This document shows positions 36,501 to 50,800 of a stretch of DNA of 64,000 nt, piece after piece. The notes below the pieces were generated by a model. The model was not told the DNA's origin. It saw only the letters and a list, made by a program, of their open reading frames with translations, and searched no databases. Made by a program: the position numbers and the translations under genes. The stretch's first letter is position 1, and every line of letters begins with the position of its first letter. Source of the stretch: Chrysogorgia sp. JL179-B06 (Eukaryota > Cnidaria > Anthozoa > Scleralcyonacea > Chrysogorgiidae); contig JAYKKM010000044.1 of NCBI GenBank assembly GCA_035772405.1, positions 3,110,001 through 3,174,000 on the forward strand, read 5' to 3'.

Positions 36501-38449
36501 GCATGGTAGATTTTGTTCGACCAAATTTCCTGGGCACTAGACATGAGTTTTCAAACATGTTTGAAAGACCAATCGTAAATGGACAGTGTATGGACAGCAC
36601 TGCCTCAGTAAGTGAAGTGCGGGATAGAGAAGGTCGTAGAATGAGATCACTGATACATATAATATCCCAAAAGTGAATTTCCTTAAAGACAATGCTTTTG
36701 TCTGTCTGTCTGTCTGTCTAATTCCCTTTCAATTTCAAAATATTGCTCGTATTATTTTTAGGATATCAAATTGATGCGGTTTCGAGCCCATGTCTTACAC
36801 AGCTTACTAGAAGGTTTTGTACAAAGGTAAGATGTAACGGGGGAAACATTTGTAAGGGGAATCGGAGTTATACTGGTAACAACAACAACATCAACGAAGA
36901 CGACGACAACAACGGCAACGACGGTGGCGGCGAAGAGAACGACGAAACAATAACAACGACAACGACGGCAACGACGACGACAACAGCGACGACGACAACA
37001 ACGACGGTGGCGGCGGCGAAGAGAACGACGACGACGACAACAACAACGGCGATGACGACAACAACGACAGCGGCGATGACAGCATCAACGGCGGCGAAGA
37101 CAGCAACGACGGCAGCGTCGACAGCAACGACGGCGGCGGCAACAACAACGACGGCAACAACAACAACGGCGATGGCGGCGACGAGAACGATAGCGGCAGT
37201 GGCGACGGCAACAACAATAACAGCGCCGACGACGACAACAGCGCCAACGACGACAACGGCGACGAGAACGGCAACTACGACAATAACGGCGGCAACCATT
37301 CGACGGCAACAACAACGGCGACGACGACAACAGCGGCGACGAGAACGGCAACGACGACGACGGCAACAACGGCGGCGAAAACGGCAACAACAACGGCGAC
37401 GACGACAACAGCGGCGACGAGGAGAACGACGACGGCGACTAGAACGGCGACGACGACAACAACGGCGGCAACGATGTCGACGGCAGCGCCGACAACAGCG
37501 CCGACGACGACAACAGCGGCGACGAGAACGGCAACGACGGCGGGGGTGACTACGACGACAGCAACGGCGACAACGATGTCGACGGCAACAACAACGACGA
37601 CAACAACAGCGCCGTCGAGAACGGTGGCGGAGACGACAACAACGGCGGCGGCGGTAACGATGACAACAGCAGGGGCAACCACGACGACAGCGGCGGCAAC
37701 GACGACAACAACAGCGCCGTCGAGAACGGCGGCGGAGACGACAACAACGGCGGCGGCGGTAACGATGACAACAGCAGGGGCAACCACGACGACAGCGGCG
37801 GCAACGACGACAACAACAGTAACGACGATAACAGCAGTAACGACGATAACAGCAGTAACGACGACAACGACAAAAACAACAAACCCAGACAACAACAACA
37901 ACAACAACAACAAGAAATTATATAACGGCGGACTTCACTTGCTTACTTACTGCATTTCTACTTTGCAAAACCTACTACATAAGCAACAATTAAAGTAATG
38001 CACCTGACACATCATCTATTGTTATTCAGGAGAAGTGAAGCAGTTCTAAAGAAAACGCTCCCCGAAAAAGAGGAGTACGTTATTCCTGTCAAAATGTCAC
38101 CCATCCAAATGTCTCTATATGGCGCATTTGTTTCATCAGTTAGAAACTATGTTGGTTATGTGAATCCTATCAGAGCTTTCTCCATTAGTATCAAGGTAAA
38201 TTTCACATCTGATCTTCGTTCATAAAAATCACCGATTTAACATTGTTTCATTTTAAATCTTTGCGACATTTGTTTGAAAACTGTTTTGTTTAGGTTAGTA
38301 AACGGTTAATACGTATCTAAGGTTTGATTCCTATGAGCTTGACGATCGTCCATGTATCATCTGTCTACTCCAAGCTCTCCCACATCACTACAGCAATGTG
38401 TATATTAACACATCTAAATGTTCTTATTACCTCCGCCTATGTTTTTACC

Positions 38450-38498
<49 letters not shown>

Positions 38499-38595
38499 GT
38501 GTCTGTCTCTGTGTCTGTCTCTGTGTCTGTCTCTGTGTCTGTGTCTGTCTCTGTCTGTCTGTCTCTGTCTGTCTGTCTGTCTCTGTCTGTCTGTC

Positions 38596-38648
<53 letters not shown>

Positions 38649-38707
38649 GTCTGTCTCTCTGTCTGTCTCTGTCTGTCTCTCTGTCTCTGTCTCTGTCTGT
38701 CTCTGTC

Positions 38708-38752
<45 letters not shown>

Positions 38753-38763
38753 GTCTGTCTGTC

Positions 38764-38852
<89 letters not shown>

Positions 38853-41800
38853 AAGTCTATAAGCAGGATATCTCAAAAATTAATGAACAGATTTTCATGA
38901 ACGTGAAAGGGATGGTCATACGCCAAGAAGGACCAATCACCAATCCATTAAATTTTGGTTCAATTTGGATGACAATTGGATGAAATATTGATAAAAATCT
39001 GTCTGTAAGCTGAATTCAAAAAAAACATCCATTGTTTATACAAAAGTGCGGTCATGGCCTAAGGAACAACATATAATTTTGCATAATATATGAGTAGAAA
39101 TGAGTGCAATGAAGCATTTTATTCACTCCAGATAAAAGAAGTTTATAGACGTGTAGATCGTACATTGAACAAGTATTTATTGTATATGAAAAAGTGTGGC
39201 CATGGTCATGCACCAGGACAAACCTTAAATAAGTGCTAAATTTACCCTATAAAATGTCTTCAATAAATAACCCGCTGGCGGAGGTATGCAGTGCTGTAAT
39301 TAAGGGCCGGTAGCTGGCCAAAACGGCTGGCTACTTGCACATCTGGGGCCGCCTACTTTTGTCTCAGCAAAATTTATATAAGTTAAATAAACAAAACGTA
39401 GGTCGTAGTGTTACCACAAACTGTCGCTTGCTATATCAACTTCCACCATGCAATCATTTCAAGATTTGATAACATTTTCTCACTTCACGACTACTGTGGA
39501 TGAAACAATATTGGCAGCATAAGAAATGACATCTAAAGTGAGTACCTCGTTACGTCCGAGTACTAAGTCAAGGCTTATAAGTCCTGAAATGTGTTGTTTT
39601 TTGTGCATTTATTTTTATAGGACGTTTTGTAATCTTCAGAATTCTGTAAAATCACCTCCCCAAATGCAGGAAATGGCATTTCAGGGAATCTAGATTTCAA
39701 AATTTCCACCCCGGACCCCCCTAGAAGTCTCCGAATTATCGGATTATAACATTCAAAAATTTGCCGGCTACTAACACATTTTGGCCACCTACTTCTGAAT
39801 TTAATTACAGCACTGGGTATGCAGTCTCTGAGTGCCTTCTAGTTACATTATGTGTTGTAACGTATATCTAAACAAAACTGTACCAAAGCTATTTGTTGTT
39901 ATCGTACATAGTGACAGTACTACCAGCCCTCGAAAACGAGATCAGCATTCGGCAATGCTGACCTAGATGCCGACCTGTCAATCCCCGAGGATGGTATATT
40001 TTTGCCGAGCTCAATCTACAATCAGAGAATAATTCATTGGGACAGGCTGAAGCATCAAATAGCTTCTTTTTAATTTTTTTTACTACCGTGAGATAAATCA
40101 CATAGTTTCCTCCCTCCCCACCCCCCACCAATCAATGTTGATTTACAACGAACTTTTCTGAGTGCTGGCAAACCAAATTTCGCTCACAACATTGATCGGA
40201 GGGGTGAGGGGAGGGCATATTTGAAAGATAATGAGCGTGCGCATAAAAGTCATCTTACATACGCTGTGTCCCAATGTAATTATTCTACGATTGTAGTTCT
40301 TATCAGGAGAAGAAATGTCATCATACTCCCAAATTGCATTCCTAAGAGGCTTTTTAATCCTTTCTCAACAGATCTGGAATCATCCTGACATTTTAAAACG
40401 CTACCTGGACAGCAAAAAAAATGGAGCGAGAAATGACTCGCCTTTGGTGAGGAGATATTCATTATATTACAAACTTGTTTAGATCAATGGCTAATATTCA
40501 TGAATGGTCAATAATATACAGGGTGTATAAAAAAAAACGAAACCTTTAGAAATTAACCTATTGTTGTTAAACACAAGATTTTATGTTCCTGGGAATTTAA
40601 AATAGCTTCTAATGTGCTTTCAGTCTCGGTATAATGTAAAACAGTAAAAACTCGTTGCTCTGTGATCAGTTGAACCATTTTTATTCGAACTGATGATATG
40701 ACTAATTAGTACTTTGACAATTTGTTATGCAGTTATGCTCCTTCATACGATTACAAGCTATTTTAAATTCCCAGGAGCATAAAATCTTGTGCTTAACAAC
40801 AATAGGTTAATTTCTAAAGGTCTCGTTTTTTTATACACCCTGTACACTTAGGCTGCGTTTACACTAGAGCAAAAGTATCCGGATTCATATTGTTTTGCAT
40901 CCTCATGGGAATAAAAAACAATACGAATCCGATAACTTTTGCTCTAGTGTAAACGCAGCCTTAATGTCTGCTCTCGAGGGAAATAGTTAGTTTTGTTTTC
41001 CTGAGAGGCTTGATGTTTGCCGAGACGAAGTCGTTTTGTTATATAGCGATGGAGAAAACTAAACATACAAGGCTATTCACGCAACAGTTTTTACAATTTC
41101 AAAAATTAGTTTCAAAAGTTTTTACATTTTCAAAAACGTATTGCTCGCTCGGTAGACATATGAATTTATCTAATCCCACGTGACCACAAATCAACCAATG
41201 ACAGTCTGTATTATATCTAGGGAAACCACAGCTATATATAACAATTGAATTTAATTTATTACTCAGGCTACCGTGGTAGCGCGAGTGTAGGTTTCGGCGA
41301 CGTTTCCTAGTTATTTTCCGAGGTGTCGCAATATTTCCCATAAAGCTGTGCGAAACTTGTATGTTCGATCTTGCGAGTCACGCGTGTGGTTCTTTCTTTT
41401 GGGACTTTGGTTTGATGGTGAAGGCTAAAAAGAGATGACTCAAAAGGACCTTTTTTTAGAACTTATAACCCTCCTAACCCTAACCTTAAGGTGGCTCCCT
41501 ACTGTTTCTTGAAAGGTGGCAAAAATGCAAATTTCAATCTCGAAAAGTGCCCATGGATATTTCGGAAAAGATTGAAACTAAAGCTATGCATAGAATAACT
41601 TTCAGGGCATCAAATACTATTAATGGCTAAAGTGTTTCATCTGTTGCTATGACAACAGTGACGTTTCAAAATGGCCGAAAATGAACATTTAATCTAATTT
41701 ATTTCGCAAACGAGTCGGTGACCCCCAATTTTTTTTGAATTCAAACATTTCTTTTAGTTTAATTAATAAATAGACAGATTAAAAAAAATTCTGTAGATCC

Positions 41801-44800
41801 AATTATTTTACACAAAAGAAATCATGTTTTTTTAATTTTTTTAAAAATTGGATATACAGAATTTTTTTTAATTTGCCTATTCATTAATTAAACTAAAAGA
41901 AATGTTTAAATGCAAAAATAATCGGGGGTCACCGACTCGTTTGCGAAATAAATTAGATTAAATGTTCATTTTCGGCCATTTTGAAACGTCACTGTTGTCA
42001 CAGCAACTGATGAAACACTTTAGCCATTAATAGTATTTGATGCCCTGAAAGTTATTCTATGCATAGCTTTACTTTCAATCTTTTCCGAAATATCCATGGG
42101 CACTTTTCGAGATTGAAATTTGCATTTTTGCCACCTTTCAAGAAACAGTAGGGAGCCACCTTAACCCTAACCGTAGCTAACCCTAACCTAACGAAAAATA
42201 AAGACGAGATAAAAACAGAAAGGTCCTTTTGAGTCATCCTTGTTAGCCATGCCCTGGTTTGACGTTGACCACAATGGTTTGACTTGCCTATAGTTCATCA
42301 ATGATGTGGGGTGACAACGATCTATGGATTCTTCATAACTATGCACTCACAATGCTTACAAATACAGACGCCGATCGCGGCCTACTCTGAACGATGACGA
42401 GCAATTTCGATGTGCAAAGTTTCAAGTGATTTCGTTGAATAATCTCAAAGATATACTTGGTTTTCTAAAACTGTGTAAAGCTCTTGACGTCATAGGTTAT
42501 GCAAATGATTGCATATCACATAAGTCTAAATATCTCAAGAACGACGTGAGATATGAAAGAGCTCTAAATTACCATTCCTAATAATTTTCGCAGTTCGTTT
42601 AAATAAGACAAACTTTCATAATGTAATTCGAAAGCTTTTTAGCTACTTTGGCCACGCTGATCTTTTCTCTCAATTTTGAATCAAAACTTGTAAAAGCATA
42701 ATCCATATTAAAGACTTATTAACCGAGTGCGAGGTCTGTACGGTAAAGTATTTGCCTAAGGTTTTCGTATAGACCGAGCGACGAACGAGCGAGGTCTGTG
42801 CGAAAAAACCGAAGGCAAATACTTTACCGTACAGACGAAGCAAACGAGGTTAATAAGACATTTATTATATGGCTTTTGGTTCATTTTGTTCTCTGTTTTT
42901 AACGTTGTGTTTGTCTTCAGATGTTGCCGTTTACCTTACTTCTGAGCTTGTTAATTTCGCTTCATGTTTACACGCGTTACTGGTCGTTAGGCATTCATTT
43001 TCTTCACTTATAGATAAACAGCTTTCAAGAAAAGCAGCACTAATGTTCCAGGACGTGTCATTGTTAGAACTTTTTCAACGAACATACTCAAATTCTCTTT
43101 TATTTTCATCCAAATCAACTCAGAAATTTTCCCGCCAAAACTTACCGGTCCGGAAAAAGGCGTATTGCCCTCTCACAGCGCCGACGAACCAATCAGCGTG
43201 CGCCATCTTTCTTAGCCATATAATAATTTAGCTTATTTACTAAACCCTTACAATCCTTTGCATTTTGTTTAAAGACCGTCGTTGACCCAGACCTGGATAT
43301 TGGAGAGAATCTAACCAAGAAAACCAAAAGCGAAGTATCTCGACGGGCCATGAACCAGGATGGCGGCCCAGCACCGACTGAAGTTAGAGCTAGCCTGGCT
43401 AGCAGCGGAGATTGGGTATGTTATACAAACAATGTTGTGCTGCCGACGAGCGTATTCTTTAACATTTGCTGATGTGGTTTGTTGATGTTTGTTAGGTTGG
43501 CAATTTGTTGGACGATTACGAGCCGGACGTTTTGCAAAATGGAAGCAAGACGGTTATCTTGACCGAAATAATCGAGAAAACCGTTGCCATGGGAGACAAA
43601 TTACTTGTGTTCAGGTACGGACCAATGAACTATATACTGTTGTAACTGGAGGACTATGTTCCAGGAAAAAACGTGTAGTCAAAACATTTTGTTTCGATAA
43701 CGTTATAGAGACCCGGGAAAACGTATTCTATTCTTTAAAGAGTGAGTGTCAGGGTAGTGCTTTGCGCGCTTGTTTTCTTCTTGGCGGCCATTTTATGGGG
43801 CGCCTATTTCAGTTCACAAACGAATCCGTCGATATTTGATCAATCCTTCTTATAAATTATCCATTTTCAAGTTTTCTATAAGAAGTAAATATACCTGAGT
43901 GATCAATTATTGTGATATTTTTCGTAAAATTGATCATTTACTATAGTAATCTTTTCGATACATAGAAGCTGCTACGAGCGCTTCGCCTCCGAAGCGTGGA
44001 AGGCCGGGTTATGCTGCTGAAACAGCGCGAATACGTTTGCGAATGGAGTGTTTGATGAGTGACTAGTAAATAAATATATTTTGTTTCTTCTGATGTTTTG
44101 TTCATTTGAATTTGCAAAGATTCAGGAACTAAAGCCATCCGGGCCAGCTTGTTCGTGAGAAATGGCATTGCGCGCGGCCCGCAGTGGTTCATACATGTAA
44201 ACAAGCGAACCGCAACTGTTCAAATCGTCTTGAACATTAACTTCATAACGCCCCGAAGTCAGGATCGGACTCCAATTTCAACATTTCCAAATAAATCTAG
44301 AGTTCACATGCAAATTATAGTTCTAACGATGCGATGCACTGCAATCAATTCGTATGAAAACAAAAACACAAGCGCGCAAAGCACTACCCTGACACTCACT
44401 CGGTTTCTATTGTTTAAAGTGCACCTGACATCAAAAATTTTTATTGTCTTATTTGGAAGAACTTTTAAAATGATAAAGTAACTTCTTTTGAAGATTTTCG
44501 TTTCTTCGCTTTCTTTTTGAGATATATCACTTTGTTTGATATGCAAATGTCCGGAATTTACGTCACACGTGCATAATGAGTTATCAGAGAATGTTATATA
44601 TCTTTGCGTTCATCAAATAAAAACACTAAAGTGTGAATAACACGTGTGCGTGTTTCTCCCACAACACCAATCCTCTCAATTTTAAAGGATTTCGTTCGAG
44701 AATGAAAGAGATATACACATTTCTCCAATAAGTCATTATGCATGTGTGACGTAAATTCCGGACATTTGCATATCAAACAAACTGATATATCTCAAAAAGA

Positions 44801-47800
44801 AAGCGAAGAAACGAAAATCTTCAAAATAAGTTACTTTATCATTTTAAAAGTTCTTCCAAATAAGACAATAAAAATTTTTGGTGTCAGGTGCACTTTAACT
44901 AGTGACGTCAATTGTCTGAAAATGGGGGAACGGTAAAAATAAATCGTTAACATATTAATCTGAACATTTGCCTCTCCTATAGCTTTATAGTTAAAGTGCT
45001 TATCTTACGTTTGGGGATTTTACATATTCGTAATATTTGGGTCTTCGTGAGCAAAATCATAATATATCTTGTCAGCCGAAAATTTCATCTTCATGGAGTT
45101 TTTTTGCTGTCAAAGTTACCGGATGTGATGTCACAAGAGGCATTCCAAACCAGTTTTCTTTTGTTACTTGCTACAAAAATGCCTTTTGTGACTTGCCACA
45201 AAAATGCCTCTTGTGACATCACATCCGATAACTTTAACAGCAAAAAAGCCATGAAGATGAAATTTTCGGCTGACAAGATAATCTATTTCTAAACAGGAAC
45301 CACCTTAAAGTTTTTGAAATATACATTTTTAGCCAAAGTCTGTCGACATTGAGTCTGATCGAAGATTTTCTACGTAAAAGAGTCGTCCCTCCACGTCCTT
45401 CGCAACTCCTGTTTCAACCTGTTCATTGGGAGAGAAACAAGAATTATTACCGTATGTTATGTTTTTAATCTGTTGATTGTTAAAATCATGACCAATATAT
45501 GGCAAGCACTCATGTCATCAATATCATCATCATAATATCAACATGAATATCATCTCGAACACCTTAATTATTATATAGTTATTATCAACATAATCATCAA
45601 TACTAACCCTCATCATTATCGTCATCTTCATGATCATTATCACTGTCGTCATTATGACCATTGTCACCGTCATTATTATGAATATTAACATCATTATCAT
45701 TACCATCATCATTATCATTATTACCACCACCTATTACCACAACCATCATCATTACCATCCATCATCTATTACCACCATCATCATTTTTATCATCATCGTC
45801 ATCACCATTATCATCATCATTATTATATCATCAGATTCGTTGTCATCATCATTGTAATCATAGTCGTCATCATCATCATTGGTCATCATCTTCATCATCA
45901 TCATTATTAACATCATCATTATTTATTAATATCATCATTTATTAACATTATTATCATCATTAACATAATTATCATCATCATTAATAATATCGTTATAATC
46001 ATTATCACCATCATTATTATTAACATAATTATCATCATTATTAACATCATTATTATCATCATCATCATTAACATAATTATCATCATCATTATTAACATCT
46101 TTATCATCATTAACATTAACATTATTATCATTATCATCATTTTAGTATCATTGTATTCCTTTCATCTTGTATATAATTGTATTTCTTTCATCTTTATAAT
46201 TGTATTACTTTCATCTTGTATCATCTTGTATCATTATATTCCTTTCATCTTTATAATTGTATTACTTTCATTTTGTATCACTTTCATCTTGTGTCATTGT
46301 AACCCTTTCTTTTTCTCTCCTTTCTTAGGTTTAGACGGTGGTACTTCATCTCAAGAACGTGAAAAGCTTATCAGAGCTTTCAATTTGAAAACCAACCAAT
46401 CCGTTTTTGTCTTCTTACTGTCGACGAGGTGAGAAATCATATCTTGTGCATTTATATATATATATTTATATTTTAAACTATCTAAATTTACACAACTGCC
46501 GTTACACGGTGTTTCATGCTTTCGCAATCTTCAGACGACTAATTGACATTAACGTTCTCACTGAGTTTATATTCAATTCGCGCGGCGAATTTTTCCTACA
46601 ACAAGTAACAACAACAACAAAATAATTTTAAAAAGCTGAAAAAGTATTGTTTCAGTGTTTTAACGAAGTCATGAATGAGCAACAATCAGAGGAGGAACAG
46701 TCAGGAATTGAGTTTTATTATCCTTTCGGTGTGTTGTGCTAAAAAGCGCGTGACGCCCAGTTTTGCAGTCATGTTATTCGAATGCTGTCTAAAAATGCCA
46801 TATAATAAACCTCTTATTAACCTTGTTCACTTAGTCTACCCTTCCTTTGTGACATTAAATACAATGAACGACTACTTACGACTAAACTCCTTCCTTTAAC
46901 GTACTGGCATGAATACCTAGACATTAAACTAACCACGGCATCAACATCCTCAACAAGACCACCCTACCAACTCCTCAACTTCACAAAAAAAACAAGATCA
47001 TCCAACCCTGACTGCGACAAATATCAAACCAAAAAATCTAATACTTCGACATACCAAAAATCATACACAATTCGGACAACGAGAACATGGAACATAGTAC
47101 CAAAAACTATTACAACAAAAAACATCACACTCTCAAACTTCACGAAGTTACTATTCAACTACTACATTAACGCACTTAACAACACATATGACATAGACGA
47201 CTCACGAACATGGAAAAGCATATGCTTAAAATGTAATACAGCTCGAAGACTTACGAACCCACCATCGTGTTGTTTTTAGTATATATCGTAGTGAATGTGT
47301 GTTGTATTTAATGTGTGTTGTATATCGCTATGTATCTTTAAAGTGACTGTTATATCGTACTTGTTTTGGGGCCGCGGTAATTGGCACTAGCTGTTGCGGT
47401 TACCCAGCCTATTGTCTTAATGTCTGTATTTATGTTTGTAATGTATATGGCAAAGTTATTAAAATTTAAATTTAAAATTCATTACGGGAAAATGTCAGAG
47501 CTCGATCTTTCGTCTATGGACCCGATCGCCTTACAAGCTGACCCGTATGTCAAGACCTCGGTCTAATATTCATAGTCTGATGCAAACACTTCGGCTCACG
47601 CCACAACTTTTGAATTCTCCCAAATTCTCCCTCGTGTCTGTGCATGAGAACAAGTTATATTTCTCATTGTTATCCTGTTCAAAATATAAAAAATTATAAT
47701 ACAATCTTTTTGTTTCAGGGCCTGCAGTCTTGGCGTAAATTTAGTCGGTGCTAACAGAGTTGTTGTCTTTGATGCTTCGTGGAATCCATGCCACGATGCC

Positions 47801-50800
47801 CAAGCGATTTGTCGGTAGGTTGAGAGCAGTGCTTCCACAACCGAAATCTAGGTTTCCTTTTGTGTTGTCTGAAATTTCCTGATATTTTTATGATATTATC
47901 ACGTGATATCATTTCCCAAACCCACCCAATTATTAGATCAAATGAGCCTGCTCGCAGGCTGTGTGAAAATTAGTAACGAAATTACCAAAAAAGATGAAAT
48001 AGTCAAAATAGCGCTGACATAAAATTAAAAAATATTATATTAACTAGCGCATGCCTGCCTAAGATGGAAGACAGCCTTTACTTTTTAGCTACATGTATTT
48101 AAGATATCAGTCAAATATTTACACATTCCACCTAAATTTCTTTAAATTTCCTTATGTCCTTAGATATTTTGATATTTCCTAGATTTCATGCGATTTCCTG
48201 AGATTTTAACTCATCCTGAAAATTTCCTTTTCAAGTCAGGATTTCCTAAAATCAGGAAATTTCCTGCGAAGTGGAAACACTGGTTGAGAGTGAATGGAGC
48301 GGGGGAGGTGTTCCGATCATCTGGAGTAAGCCCCTGGGAAAAGATCCATCAGATGATTCACTCAGATGACTCTTATATTTTCCGGATATAACATGAAAAG
48401 GAGAAATAAGAGAACTTAAATGTCTATGAAATGTAAATTCACCCCGGTTTTTTATGATTGTATTTGAAAGAACACTTAAAGAGTGAGTGTCAGGGTAGTG
48501 CTTCGCGCGCTTGTGTTTTTGTTTTCATACGAATTGATTGCAGTGCATCGCATCGTTAGAACTATAATTTGCATGTGAATTCTGGATTTATTTGGAAATG
48601 TTGAAATTGGAGTCGGATCCTGACATCGGGGCGTTGTGAAGTTAATGTTCAAGACGATTTGAACAGTTGCGGTTCGCTTGTTTGTGAACCACTGCGGGCT
48701 GCGCGTAACGCCGTTTCTGACGAACAAGCTAGTGGCCCGGATGGCTTTAGTTCCTGAATCTTTGCAAATTCAAATGAACAAAACATCAGAAGAAACAAAA
48801 TATATTTCTTTACTAGCCACTCATCAAACACTTCCATTCGTAAACTTATTCGCGCTGTTTCAGCAGCATGCTCGTAGCAGCTTCTATATGTATCGAAAAG
48901 ATTACTATAGTAAATGATCAATTTTACGAAAAATATCACAATAATTGATCACTCAGGTATATTTACTTAGAAAACTTGAAAATGGATAATTTATAAGAAG
49001 GATTGATCAAATATCGACGGATTCGTTTGTGAACTGAAATAGGCGTCCCATAAAATGGCCGCAATGAAGAAAACAAGCGCGCAAAGCACTACGTACCCTG
49101 AAACTCGCTCTTTAAAATAATGGTAAATGGCTTTTACATGACTTTCGTATGTTATCCCGTTCTTGAATTATGACGCTTTATATAATTTGAGCTGTGGCGT
49201 CTCAAGATGGACACAGCATTACAACAAAACTGAAAATCAGGCATATCTTCAGACTGGTTCGACTAAATAGATTCAAACCTTACTGACTTTCTCAGTCAAG
49301 AAAACTAAACATTGTCATGGTTCTAATGTGGTTGCTATGGTAGCAGATTAGTTTCCAGATTACTCTCTTACTCGATATGGCAATATAAATTAACTTTGTC
49401 TCATTTGAAAGAACTCGTAAAATGGTATAAGAAGACCTTTTACAATTTTTCTGTATCTTTCTTGGTTTTTGAAATATTTCAGATAATTATGACAAAAGAC
49501 AGTCTACAATCCGCCATCTTGTTGCAATATTTGACCTAATTAACTAGGAAATTGGTGACGTCACAAGCAGGGTACACCTGATCAAACTACTCCATAGGTG
49601 ACCGAATTTCCGCGGAAGGCTTTTTAAAATGTTGTAGGCCAATTTAAAATGGAAATAGTGCAACATAATCGAGTTTCTGGCTCATAATGTCGTAAGGTTG
49701 GCAATATAAAAATTTCACTATACCCTACTTATGACGTCACATACATATCGAAAATAATTCAAAGATGGCGGACAGCACGCTGTCTTTCGTCAAATTATTT
49801 CGAAAACCAAAAAAGATAAGGGAAAATTGTAAAAGGTCTTGTTATACCATTTCACGAGTTCTTTCAAATGAGACAAAGTTAATTTATATTGCCATATCCC
49901 TTTAATACCAATTATTTGTTTTCAACCACATTTACAGCAACTTATTTAGTTTTAGGAAGTTGACATCCTTTTTCCATGATTTTCAATGCAACAATACTGT
50001 TTAAAACAATAAATCAGTAACTGCAATGACGAAAAGTAAAATTTTATTTATATGCAAAGTGGCCTGGGAACGAATCTGTTACCATGGGAACCAAACAACA
50101 ACAATCTCAATGAGTCTTGTTGAGCCTGTTTAGTTTAACCAATCCAAAGATATGCTTGCTTTTGAGTTTTGATGTAATGCTGTGTCCATCTTGTGATGTC
50201 ACAGCTCAAGTTACATGAAGCGTAATAACTCAAGAACGGCATAAGATACGAAAGTCCAACCTCGTACCCAGGGCATTTTGCCTCCACGGCGGAAGGTCGG
50301 CGAAAATGGCCCTGGGATCGGCTGGTCCATTCTATAATGCGATTGGCCTATAATCCGAGTATAATTTATTCATCTAAATCTGAATGCTGTCTTCGAATTT
50401 TACGGCAAATTAGAAGTGATAGCTTTCGTTAAATTGGATATATGCTTGCTTCTTCATACCTTTTGTAAGAGATAACCATGGATGTATGGTGGATATTATT
50501 AAGCTTGTTAGCTGCTTTTATGCCGACGAATGCTGACATGAACAACTCTGAAGAGTATTGAACATTTCTCATTTATTCAGGTCAACAAAGTAGACAAAGG
50601 AAATGGAACAAAGACCACAAAAATTATCATATCTAAACACCCAGAAAGTCTGGGTGTCATGTGACCAGCCGATCCCCAGGGCCATTTTCGTCGACCTTCC
50701 ACCGCGGAGGCAAAATGCCCTGGGAACGAGGTTGACGAAAGTCATGTAAAAGCCATTTTTCATTATTTTACGTGTTCTTTCAAATACAATCATAAACAGC

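Noticed and set aside
36743..37998. Open frames of 110-268 codons with Thr/Ala, Val/Ala or Arg/Gln runs
   Set aside because: Products of a trinucleotide array in RAD54L2 intron 7; not in frame with the flanking exons, where a stop follows exon 7 at once.
38324..38900. Cys/Leu/Ser/Val-rich frames of up to 176 codons
   Set aside because: They come from the CTGT tetranucleotide array, which is open in all frames.
42869..43231. 120-codon frame starting [20 protein letters not shown], signal-peptide-like
   Set aside because: It begins in the arm of a palindrome, lies inside RAD54L2 intron 9, and shows no splice signals or domain.
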